From: Chitinophagaceae bacterium
Lineage (GTDB): Bacteria > Bacteroidota > Bacteroidia > Chitinophagales > Chitinophagaceae
NCBI GenBank assembly: GCA_947447465.1
Contig: CANFKE010000002.1
Coordinates: 62,001 to 126,000, forward strand
Direction: 5' to 3'
DNA length: 64,000 nt
Made by a program: the position numbers and the translations under genes. A model generated the notes under the pieces. The model searched no databases. It was not told where the DNA came from and was given only the letters and a program-made list of their open reading frames with translations. Position 1 is the first letter of the stretch. Every line of letters begins with the position of its first letter. Below, piece by piece: positions 25,364 through 34,900 of this stretch.

Positions 25364-28300
25364 ATGATCAATGCAAAAACACTAATAGATGTATTTCTCG
25401 CTCAGGTGAAAACCAGCCCATTGAGGTTGGCACTAAAAATGGGTGAGAATGAACTTTCCTACAAGCAACTTGACGAAATAAGTACCCAAATTGCCAATCA
25501 CTTAATTTCGAAAGGAGTTGCAAGGGGTACATTGGTTCCAATTTGTTTGCAACGACCATTTGATATGGTCATTGGTATTTGGGGAATTCTTAAAGCAGGG
25601 GCTGCATATGTTCCTATCGATCCGGAATTTCCGGTAGATCGAATAAGTTACATGGTAGGTGATACCGGGGCAAAACTTGTTGTTACAGATAGATGGTCAA
25701 AGAAATTTCTTGAAGCAATTGGTGATACAGATGCGGTATTTGCTGATGATAACTGGAAAGTAGTCAGCAATGAGCCTGAAGTTATTCCTGATATTCAAAT
25801 AACACGAGATGATCTGGCATATATAATTTATACATCCGGTTCTACAGGCAAACCCAAAGGGGTATTGATAGAACATAGATCAGCTATTGATTATCTAACG
25901 GGATTGTTTACAAAGTTACCTTACAACACCTGTACCTCATTTGCTTTAGGGGTATCATTTGCAGCAGATTCTGTTATTACACATTTATTCGGCTCAGTAC
26001 TTGCTGGCGGAGAGTTGCATGTTTTCTCAAAAGAAGACTACAATAATGTGGAATATATTCATGGTTATTTTGAGAGTCATGGCATTGATTGCTTAAAAGC
26101 TGTGCCCAGCCATTGGAAATCGCTTTCATTGAATGGCAAAGAACTATTGCCGAGAAAAATATTAATGTTCGGTGGTGAAGCATTATACACAGCCATGGTA
26201 AAAGACATCTTACCATCGACTGCCCGTACTTGTATAATGCTCAATCATTATGGTCCAACTGAAACTACAGTAGGGCAATTGATCCATATTATCAATGAAA
26301 AACTGGAATATGGCCATACTATACCTATAGGTAAGCCATTTACTGATGCTACAGTTTATATATTGAATGACAGTGGTGAAGAAGTAGTTGCCGGTGAGAC
26401 AGGAGAATTATTCATCAGTGGTACCTGTGTAGCTCGTGGCTATCTGAATAGGCCAGAATTGACCGAGGAACGTTTTGTACCTAACAAATTTGGTCAAGAT
26501 CCTGATGCCCGAATGTACAAGACGGGAGATCTTGTTAGAATGTTGCCGGATGGTGATATTGAATTTCTTGGTCGAATAGATGATCAAGTCAAAATAAGAG
26601 GTTATCGAATAGAGTTAGGAGAAATTGAAAATGTACTGCAAAAAGCACCCGGTGTTAAGCAATGTGTTGTTTTGGCGAATGATGGTGCAAGTGGAGAAAA
26701 GAGATTGGTTGGTTATGTAGTTTGTCCTGATGGATTTGATAAACAATCAATACTCGGTTATCTGAGTGAGCAATTACCGGTATTCATGGTGCCACAATTA
26801 ATGGTGCACATGGATGAATTTCCATTCTTCCCTAATGGAAAGGTGGATAAGAAAGCACTACCCAATCCGGATGCATCTTCGTTGCTTACTAATGATTATT
26901 ATGCGCCCATAAGCCATACTGAAAAATTACTTTCAGACGTTTGGAAAGAGGTTTTGGGTGTACAAAGAGCAGGAGCTGATGATAATTTCTTTGAATTAGG
27001 TGGCTCATCCTTACTGGCACAGAAGTCAGTAGCGATCCTAAAATCAAGACATAATGTTGTATTACCTATTGTAAAGCTATATCAGTTTCCAAAGATAAAG
27101 GACCTTGCTTCATTTCTAGATGGAAAAACAGTTGCCAGAAAGGTTAGAAGTGCAACTAAAAGAACTACTGCTGATGTAGCTGTAATAGGTATGTCTGGCC
27201 GGTTTCCCGGAGCAGATAATATAGAGGAATTGTGGGAAGTACTGAAAGCAGGTAAAGAAACAACAAGTTTTTTTACCGAAAGTGAGCTTGATGCCGGTAT
27301 TCCCGGGTCATTAAGGAACAACCCCAACTATGTAAAAGCAAAAGGTATTATTAATGATCCGAAAGGATTTGATGCTGCTTTTTTTGGAATACCACCAAGG
27401 CAAGCTGAGTTAATGGATCCTCAGCAACGTATCTTTCTTGAAATATCCTGGGAGGCTATGGAGCGTGCCGGTTATGGTCCGGGAACTTATGATGGTACTG
27501 TAGGAGTGTTTGCAGGTGTTCGTTTCAACAGCTATTATGCGAATAATGTTCAACCGAATGCAGAACTTATTGAAAACATCGGCAGTTTTCAGGTAGTTAC
27601 TCTGAATGATAAAGATTATGTCGCCAGTCGTACCGCCTATTCTTTAAATTTAAAAGGACCTGCTGTCAATGTTCAATCTGCGTGCTCTACTTCATTAGTT
27701 GCCATAGCACAGGCTGTAGAGAGTATTCGTAACGGACAGTGTGAATTGGCATTGGCAGGTGGTGCTAATATTACTACCCCAATAAAGTCGGGCCATCTAT
27801 ACAATGAGGGGGCAATTTTGACCAGTGACGGACATTGCAAACCATTTGATGCCGGAGCTACAGGAACTGTATTCAGTGATGGGGCAGGTGTAGTTGTATT
27901 GAAAAATATGGACGATGCTATCAGAGATGGGGATACTATTTTTGCAGTCATCAAAGGTGTGGGGTTGAGTAATGATGGCGGAGGAAAGGGTAGCTTTACT
28001 GCTCCGAGTGCAGAAGGTCAGGCTGCGGCTATCAGCATGGCAATAGATGAAGCTGGTATAGATCCTGCTGATATCACCTATATAGAAGCGCATGGTACAG
28101 CTACTCCACTTGGAGACCCGATAGAAATTGAAGGGTTAAATATTGCATTTGGAGAACAGACCCAACATCAATATTGTGCAATAGGATCAGCTAAAAGTAA
28201 TTTTGGCCATCTTACAACAGCTGCAGGAGTTGCCGGGTTTATAAAGGCCTGTTTGTCATTGCATTACAAGCAATTACCTCCATCTATCAATTATACTGTT

Positions 28301-31300
28301 TCTAATCCTCATATCGATTTTGAACATAGCCCGTTCTTTGTAAATACAGAGCTAAGAGATTGGAATGTTGATAAGAAAAGGATAGCCGGAGTAAGTTCAT
28401 TTGGCGTTGGTGGAACAAATGCACATATAATTTTGTCGGAGTGGGATGTACCCCCTTCAGAAAGCGGATCTTCGCGACCTGCACAGCTACTATGTTGGTC
28501 TGCAAAAGCGGAGAAAAGTCTGGATGGGTTTGGTAAAAAACTGATCAATTACCTTTCTGATAATAAAGACATAAAATTGTCTGATGTTGCTTATTCCTTG
28601 CATACAGGTAGGACAGATTTTGAGCATAGGAGATTCTTAGTGGCAACCGGAATTGAAGATGTTCTTGAACAATCAGCAAACAAGTCCCAGTTTTCTTCTA
28701 ATACCAAATTGGTAAAAGAAAAGCAACAAAATATAGTTTTCATGTTCCCTGGTCAGGGAGACCAGTATGTGAACATGTGTAAAGGACTATATGATAATGA
28801 GCCGGTCTTCAGACAGGCGATGAATGAGTGTGCTGATCTATTAAAGTCAGATCTGAATGAGCATATTCTTGATATAATATATCCTGCGATTGCTGATGAA
28901 GCTGCTACTGAAAAGATCAATAATACAGCATACAGTCAACCCGCTCTGTTAACAATAGGCTATGCATTGGGTAAGTTATGGATGAGTTGGGGCGTATATC
29001 CTTCAGTATTCGTAGGTCATAGCATAGGTGAGTTTGTTGCAGCATATTTTTCAGGCGTATTCTCTCTCAAAGATGCCCTGAGATTGATCGCTAAGCGCGG
29101 AAAGATGATGGGAGACTTGCCGAGAGGTAGTATGTTGTCGGTAAGACTGGCAGAAGATGGAATTCAGCCATATCTTTCTGATTCAATAGCTCTTGCAGCA
29201 GCCAACAGCCCTCAGTTATCTGTTTTGGCTGGTACCTCTGAAGAAATTGGTGCATTAAGTGAAACGTTAAACAGTAATGGTGTACTAAACAGACTTCTAT
29301 CTACAAGTCATGCATTCCATTCGCACATGATGGACCCCGTGGTAGAGCCGTTTGAACAATTTGTAAAAACAATACCACTTAATGCCCCTGTTATACCTAT
29401 TGTTTCAAGTGTAACAGGAGATTGGATGACAGCGGCAGATGCAACCTCAGCAGGATATTGGGCCAAACATCTCAGATCCACTGTTTATTTTGGTAAGGCT
29501 GTGCAGAAGTTACTGGATGATTCATATGTGCTGTTTTTGGAACTTGGTCCCGGAAAGTCAGTTACTACATTGGCGAGGCAGCAGGCTGCCGGTAGGGCTG
29601 TTTCAGTAATATCCTCATTAGAGAAAGATGAGGTAGCCCAATCATCAGAGGTCTCTATTTTGAAAGCTTTGGGTAATCTATGGTTGAATAGTATTCAGCC
29701 GGATTGGAACAACTACTATGCCACTGAACAACGTAAAAAAATACAAATACCAACATATGCTTTTAATAAACAGGATCATTGGGTTGAAGCACCTTTGCAA
29801 AATGTTTCTTCTTACACACCTGGTATAAATCCCGTTTCATTAATAGACGATAATAATTATTTAATCAGCAATGAACTCGTGCCAATGGCAAGAAAACCAC
29901 AATTAATAGAGAAAGTAAAAAGTATTCTGGAGGACGCATCTGGCATTGAGATGGCTGCTGCTAGTCCTGAAATGACATTTATAGAGCTTGGACTTGATTC
30001 ACTACTGCTGACTCAGGTAGCGTTAATGGTGAAGAGACAATTCGATCTTCCTGTTACCTTCCGACAGTTGAATGAAGATCTTGGTACTATTGACTTGCTG
30101 ACTGATTATTTGGATGCAAATTTGCCGGCAGAAGCTGCTCCTCAACAAAGGGTAGTAAATGTAGCTGTTCATACTCCTCAAATAATATCAAATCAAACTC
30201 AGGTTGCCGGAATGCCGGTAAATGCAACTGCACTTGATCTTATCAGTCAGCAAATTCAACTACTTGCAAAGCAGGTATCGTTGATGCAAGGTGTGCCTAT
30301 GCCAACAGTATCAGCAGTGCCGGCTGTAACAGTTGCTAAAGAGGCCACTAAACAAGGATTACATGAGTTATCTGCAGAAGAACAAGCAGAGATCAAAAAA
30401 CCTTTTGGTGCTGTAGCCCGAATTGAAAAACATTCAGCTGAACTCAATGATGCACAAAAAAAATATCTCCATGCATTTACCGAACAATATAATGAGAAGA
30501 CAAAGGGTAGTAAGTCATATACACAACAACACAGAGCCAAAATGGCTGATCCCCGAGTTGTGTCAGGTTTCAGGCCTGCTACTAAGGAATTGGTCTATTC
30601 TATTGTAATTAAGAAATCGAAAGGAAGCAGACTATGGGATATTGATGGAAATGAATATATAGATGCCTTGAATGGTTTCGGCTCAAATATGCTTGGTTAT
30701 CAGCCAGATGTACTAAAAAATGCTTTGATAGATCAGATAGAAAAAGGATACGAGATTGGTCCGCAGCATGAATTGGCCGGAGAAGTGTGTGATCTTGTAT
30801 GTGAGTTTACCGGGTTTGACAGAGCAGCATTATGTAACACGGGATCAGAGGCAGTATTGGGAGCTATGCGTATTGCCAGAACAGTAACCGGAAGGTCATT
30901 GATCGTCGCATTTTCCGGTTCATATCATGGCATTACTGATGAAGTAATAGCAAGAGGAAGTAAAAAATTTAAAACATATCCTGCTGCACCCGGTATTATG
31001 CCTGAAGCTGTTCAGAATATGTTGATACTCGATTATGGTACTGACGAAACGTTGAGAATCATAGAAGAGAGAGGACATGAAATTGCTGCAGTTTTGGTAG
31101 AGCCTGTTCAAAGTCGCAGATGTGATTTTCAGCCTGTTGAATTTTTAAAGAAACTAAGGTCGATAACAGCATCCTCAAAGACGGTTTTGGTATTTGATGA
31201 GGTAATATCAGGATTCAGATTTCATCCAGGTGGGGTACAGGCTATGTTTGGTATCAAGGCAGATATCGGTACATATGGTAAGGTAGTTGGTGGGGGATTG

Positions 31301-31939
31301 TCAATTGGTGTAATTGCAGGTGCTCGTCAGTTCATGGATTGTCTTGACGGTGGTATGTGGCAATATGGCGATGACTCCATACCGGAAATCGGGGTCACTT
31401 ACTTTGCCGGGACATTTGTTAGGCACCCATTGGTATTGGCTACAGCAAAGGCATCTTTATTATATTTCAAACAAGCAGGCCCTCAGTTGCAAGAAAAGCT
31501 GAATGCAAAAGGGGCGCATATGGCTAACATGCTCAATGCAATTTGCAGGAAGCTCAAGGTTCCTGTTTTCGTAGCGCAGTTTGGTTCACTATGGAGAATG
31601 AGGTTCTTGGAGGAGTATCCTTATATGGAGTTGTTCTTTACCAAGATGCGTTTCAAAGGAATCCATATTCAAGAAGGATTTCCTTGTTTTATGACAGAGG
31701 CGCATACTGATGAAGACATGCAAAGGATCATTGCATGTTTTGAGGAAAGTATGACCGAATTGAAGGATGCCGGCTTTATACCTGAGTACCAGCACGAAGC
31801 AGTAGATGAAAACAAAGAGCTAAATACACCTCCCGTGCCTGGAGCCAGGTTAGGCAAAGACAAAGATGGTAATCCTGCATGGTTTGTAAAGGATGAAAAT
31901 AATCCCGGAAAATACCTGCAGGTTGCTATTACTAATTAA
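25364..31939 (+). CDS. Hybrid NRPS-PKS: A-PCP-KS-AT-ACP-aminotransferase
   Basis: This megasynthase of 2191 aa starts with no condensation domain, so it is a loading plus first extension module. Adenylation domain: about 10-510, with core YTSGSTGKPKG near 156 and YGPTETT at 296. PCP: LGGSSLL with Ser549. Ketosynthase: about 605-1030, active Cys774 (ACSTSL), His910 and His949. Acyltransferase: Ser1220 in GHSIGE and HAFH at 1316-1319, the signature of malonyl-CoA selectivity. ACP: GLDSLL with Ser1546. Class III aminotransferase: about 1700-2120, PLP Lys1973. No KR, DH or ER is present, so the beta-ketone stays and can be transaminated to a beta-amine, as in mycosubtilin/iturin-type MycA. Oddity: where other A domains have FDxS, this one reads FAADS (F199-S203), so the Asp that binds the substrate alpha-amine is absent or shifted. 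The protein ends in a linker that normally precedes a C domain; the next gene supplies it. Confidence 0.93.
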   Translation: MINAKTLIDVFLAQVKTSPLRLALKMGENELSYKQLDEISTQIANHLISKGVARGTLVPICLQRPFDMVIGIWGILKAGAAYVPIDPEFPVDRISYMVGDTGAKLVVTDRWSKKFLEAIGDTDAVFADDNWKVVSNEPEVIPDIQITRDDLAYIIYTSGSTGKPKGVLIEHRSAIDYLTGLFTKLPYNTCTSFALGVSFAADSVITHLFGSVLAGGELHVFSKEDYNNVEYIHGYFESHGIDCLKAVPSHWKSLSLNGKELLPRKILMFGGEALYTAMVKDILPSTARTCIMLNHYGPTETTVGQLIHIINEKLEYGHTIPIGKPFTDATVYILNDSGEEVVAGETGELFISGTCVARGYLNRPELTEERFVPNKFGQDPDARMYKTGDLVRMLPDGDIEFLGRIDDQVKIRGYRIELGEIENVLQKAPGVKQCVVLANDGASGEKRLVGYVVCPDGFDKQSILGYLSEQLPVFMVPQLMVHMDEFPFFPNGKVDKKALPNPDASSLLTNDYYAPISHTEKLLSDVWKEVLGVQRAGADDNFFELGGSSLLAQKSVAILKSRHNVVLPIVKLYQFPKIKDLASFLDGKTVARKVRSATKRTTADVAVIGMSGRFPGADNIEELWEVLKAGKETTSFFTESELDAGIPGSLRNNPNYVKAKGIINDPKGFDAAFFGIPPRQAELMDPQQRIFLEISWEAMERAGYGPGTYDGTVGVFAGVRFNSYYANNVQPNAELIENIGSFQVVTLNDKDYVASRTAYSLNLKGPAVNVQSACSTSLVAIAQAVESIRNGQCELALAGGANITTPIKSGHLYNEGAILTSDGHCKPFDAGATGTVFSDGAGVVVLKNMDDAIRDGDTIFAVIKGVGLSNDGGGKGSFTAPSAEGQAAAISMAIDEAGIDPADITYIEAHGTATPLGDPIEIEGLNIAFGEQTQHQYCAIGSAKSNFGHLTTAAGVAGFIKACLSLHYKQLPPSINYTVSNPHIDFEHSPFFVNTELRDWNVDKKRIAGVSSFGVGGTNAHIILSEWDVPPSESGSSRPAQLLCWSAKAEKSLDGFGKKLINYLSDNKDIKLSDVAYSLHTGRTDFEHRRFLVATGIEDVLEQSANKSQFSSNTKLVKEKQQNIVFMFPGQGDQYVNMCKGLYDNEPVFRQAMNECADLLKSDLNEHILDIIYPAIADEAATEKINNTAYSQPALLTIGYALGKLWMSWGVYPSVFVGHSIGEFVAAYFSGVFSLKDALRLIAKRGKMMGDLPRGSMLSVRLAEDGIQPYLSDSIALAAANSPQLSVLAGTSEEIGALSETLNSNGVLNRLLSTSHAFHSHMMDPVVEPFEQFVKTIPLNAPVIPIVSSVTGDWMTAADATSAGYWAKHLRSTVYFGKAVQKLLDDSYVLFLELGPGKSVTTLARQQAAGRAVSVISSLEKDEVAQSSEVSILKALGNLWLNSIQPDWNNYYATEQRKKIQIPTYAFNKQDHWVEAPLQNVSSYTPGINPVSLIDDNNYLISNELVPMARKPQLIEKVKSILEDASGIEMAAASPEMTFIELGLDSLLLTQVALMVKRQFDLPVTFRQLNEDLGTIDLLTDYLDANLPAEAAPQQRVVNVAVHTPQIISNQTQVAGMPVNATALDLISQQIQLLAKQVSLMQGVPMPTVSAVPAVTVAKEATKQGLHELSAEEQAEIKKPFGAVARIEKHSAELNDAQKKYLHAFTEQYNEKTKGSKSYTQQHRAKMADPRVVSGFRPATKELVYSIVIKKSKGSRLWDIDGNEYIDALNGFGSNMLGYQPDVLKNALIDQIEKGYEIGPQHELAGEVCDLVCEFTGFDRAALCNTGSEAVLGAMRIARTVTGRSLIVAFSGSYHGITDEVIARGSKKFKTYPAAPGIMPEAVQNMLILDYGTDETLRIIEERGHEIAAVLVEPVQSRRCDFQPVEFLKKLRSITASSKTVLVFDEVISGFRFHPGGVQAMFGIKADIGTYGKVVGGGLSIGVIAGARQFMDCLDGGMWQYGDDSIPEIGVTYFAGTFVRHPLVLATAKASLLYFKQAGPQLQEKLNAKGAHMANMLNAICRKLKVPVFVAQFGSLWRMRFLEEYPYMELFFTKMRFKGIHIQEGFPCFMTEAHTDEDMQRIIACFEESMTELKDAGFIPEYQHEAVDENKELNTPPVPGARLGKDKDGNPAWFVKDENNPGKYLQVAITN

Positions 31940-31957
31940 TGTCAGATTCTAATAACT

Positions 31958-34900
31958 ATGATCAGTTTTATACCGGTTGATTTTGATCCTTTCGAAGAGG
32001 AAAGGACAATAGAGAAGATAACATTTACAAACGAGCCTCAGCGAGAGATATGGCTATCCTGCATTATTGGTGGTGCAGAAGCCAATCTATCGTATAATGA
32101 GTCTGTATCTTTAAAAATAGATGGAGAACTTCGATTTGAGTTGTTGAAAGAAGCAATTGATAACCTTGTATTACGTCATGAAGCACTAAGAGCTACTGTT
32201 AGTCCTAACGGAGAGCAATTGATCATTTATAAAAATATCCCCACCGGATTAGTTCTTACTGATATCTCTTTGTTAGGAAGAAATGATGCAAAGGAAGTAT
32301 TTCATTCATTCCTGAAAAAGGAAATGAACACAGAGCTGGATATTCATGAAGGCCCATTATTTAAAGTATTTTTACATAAGACAGCCGATAAAGAATACTA
32401 TTTAACTATCATCAAGCATCATATTATCGGAGATGGATGGTCTACAGGTATTATACTTGAAGACCTGAGTAAAATGTATAATGCTCTTTTAAAGAATGAA
32501 CATCTAGTGTTGCCGCCTGCGGCACAGATTAGTGATTATGCATCAGCACAAGTTAATTTTAAACTCAGCAAAAGTTATAGGGATACTGAAAAGTATTGGC
32601 TAGATCTATATAAAGATGATGTGCCGGTTGTAGATGTGCCAACTGACAGGCCACGCCCACACACTAAGACGTATAAGGGAAACAGATCAGATCATCCTGT
32701 TTCGAAGCAAATGGCTGACCAACTGAAGGCTGTAGGAGCTAAACAAGGGGCAAGTTTGGTTACAACATTATTGGCAGCATTTGAGATCTTTCTTTATAAG
32801 GTAACTCGTCAGAAAGATCTTGTAGTTGGACTACCATCTTCAGGTCAGGCTGCATCAGGTTTAACCGATGTGGTAGGGCATTGTGTAAATCTATTGCCAT
32901 TAAAGACTCATATTGATACTACAATTTCTTTCGCAGATTATTTAAAAAGGCGTAAGTCAGAAGTATTAGATGCCTATGATCATCAACGACTTACGTTCGG
33001 TGAATTGATCAAGAAGTTATACATTACCCGAGATCCGTCCCGCATTCCGTTGGTGCCTGTTATGTTCAATATTGACATGGGGATGGACAACTCTGTGGCT
33101 TTCGACGGGTTGAAATTTAAATTAATAAGTAATCCAAGAGAATACGAGACTTTTGAAATATACCTCAATGCAACAGGTTCGAAAGACGGTATCATTTTGG
33201 AGTGGTCATACAATACGGATCTCTTTGATATCGCTACCATTAATTCTTTTAATGAAAGTTATGAGGATATTTTAAAGAAGATCATTGCATCTCCTGTTAC
33301 AACTATTGAAGAACTTGCAGGCCTTCAGTCCATAGATATTATTGTGCCTGAGGTGCAATTTAGTATAGACCCTGACCGTACTTTTATCAATCAATTTGAA
33401 GAGGCTGTAGCTAAATATGCAGATAGTGTAGCCGTAGTATTTAATACAGTTCCATATACTTACAAGCAGATAAATGATAAAACCGATCAGCTATCTACAT
33501 TATTACAGCAAAAGGGAATTGGTAAAGGAGATATTGTAGCGATCTCAATAGATAGGTCAATTGAGATGTTGGTATGTATGATCGGTGTTATGAAAGCAGG
33601 AGCAACTTATTTGCCACTTGATCCTGAATATCCTTTGGACAGAACCCGATTCATGCTTCATGATTCTTGCTCCAAACTGCTCATTACCTCAAAAGAGTAT
33701 AAATACAAATTTCTGGGAATTACTAAAGAGCTGATCATTGATGAGGTTTGGGCTAGTTTGGGTATTTATATCAAGCAAAAAGCCAGACAACCCATTGAAG
33801 GAAAGGATATAGCTTATTTATTATACACTTCTGGGTCCACAGGTAAGCCTAAAGGGGTAAAAATCACACACACCAATCTGGTAAATTTCCTGGTCAGTAT
33901 GCAGGTATTGCCGGGAATTACTGAGAATGACAGACTGTTAGCTATAACATCAATTTCTTTCGATATTGCCGGTTTAGAGCTTTATTTGCCTTTGATCTCA
34001 GGTGCGGTGGTTGTATTAGCAGAAACTGAAGCAACTAAAGATGGGCGCCTATTGATCTATCTGCTTGAGAAAGAAAAAATATCCATCATGCAGGCTACTC
34101 CATCTACCTGGCAGATGTTGCTGGATTCTGGTTGGGAGAAGCGTAGTGATCTAATAATGCTATCAGGTGGAGAGGCGCTGCCAAAGGAACTTGCGGATAA
34201 ACTTTTGCAACGTGGTACCTCTTTGTGGAATATGTACGGACCTACGGAAACTACTATCTGGTCAACTGTAAAGCAGGTGATGCCGGGAGAGAAACTAATC
34301 ACCATTGGTAAGCCGATCAACAACACTACTGTATTCGTTATGGATGAGTATGGTAAGCCATTACCAATGGGTGCTGCCGGAGAGTTATATATAGGTGGGG
34401 CCGGTGTTGCTGATGGTTATCATGACAGACCAGAGTTGACCGAGGAAAAATTCGTGGTCGATAGTTCTGCATCCAATACAAGGCAAAGACTATATCGTAC
34501 AGGTGATCTGGTCAAGATACAACAAAATGGCGAGCTGGTATGTTTGGGCAGAATAGATCATCAAGTGAAGATCAGGGGTCACCGCATAGAACTTGGCGAA
34601 ATTGAGTCTATTGCAGCTGAGCAGCCGGGAGTTAAACAAGCTGTAGTTGTTGCACGTGAAGATGCGCCTAATGATAAAAGATTAGTTGCCTACCTTACGC
34701 TGAATGATAAACAGGATAATGCAGGGCATCCAAGTTGGAAAGATAGGTGGGATACCCTTTATGAGACAGGAGCGCAAAAGAAACAGAACGAATCCTCAGA
34801 TAATGCGAATATTGATGGTACTCTTCTGGAAAGTCTTGAAAATAGTGAAGAATTAACCAAGCAACTTGCAGAATGGTTACAAACATCTGTTACTAGAATT

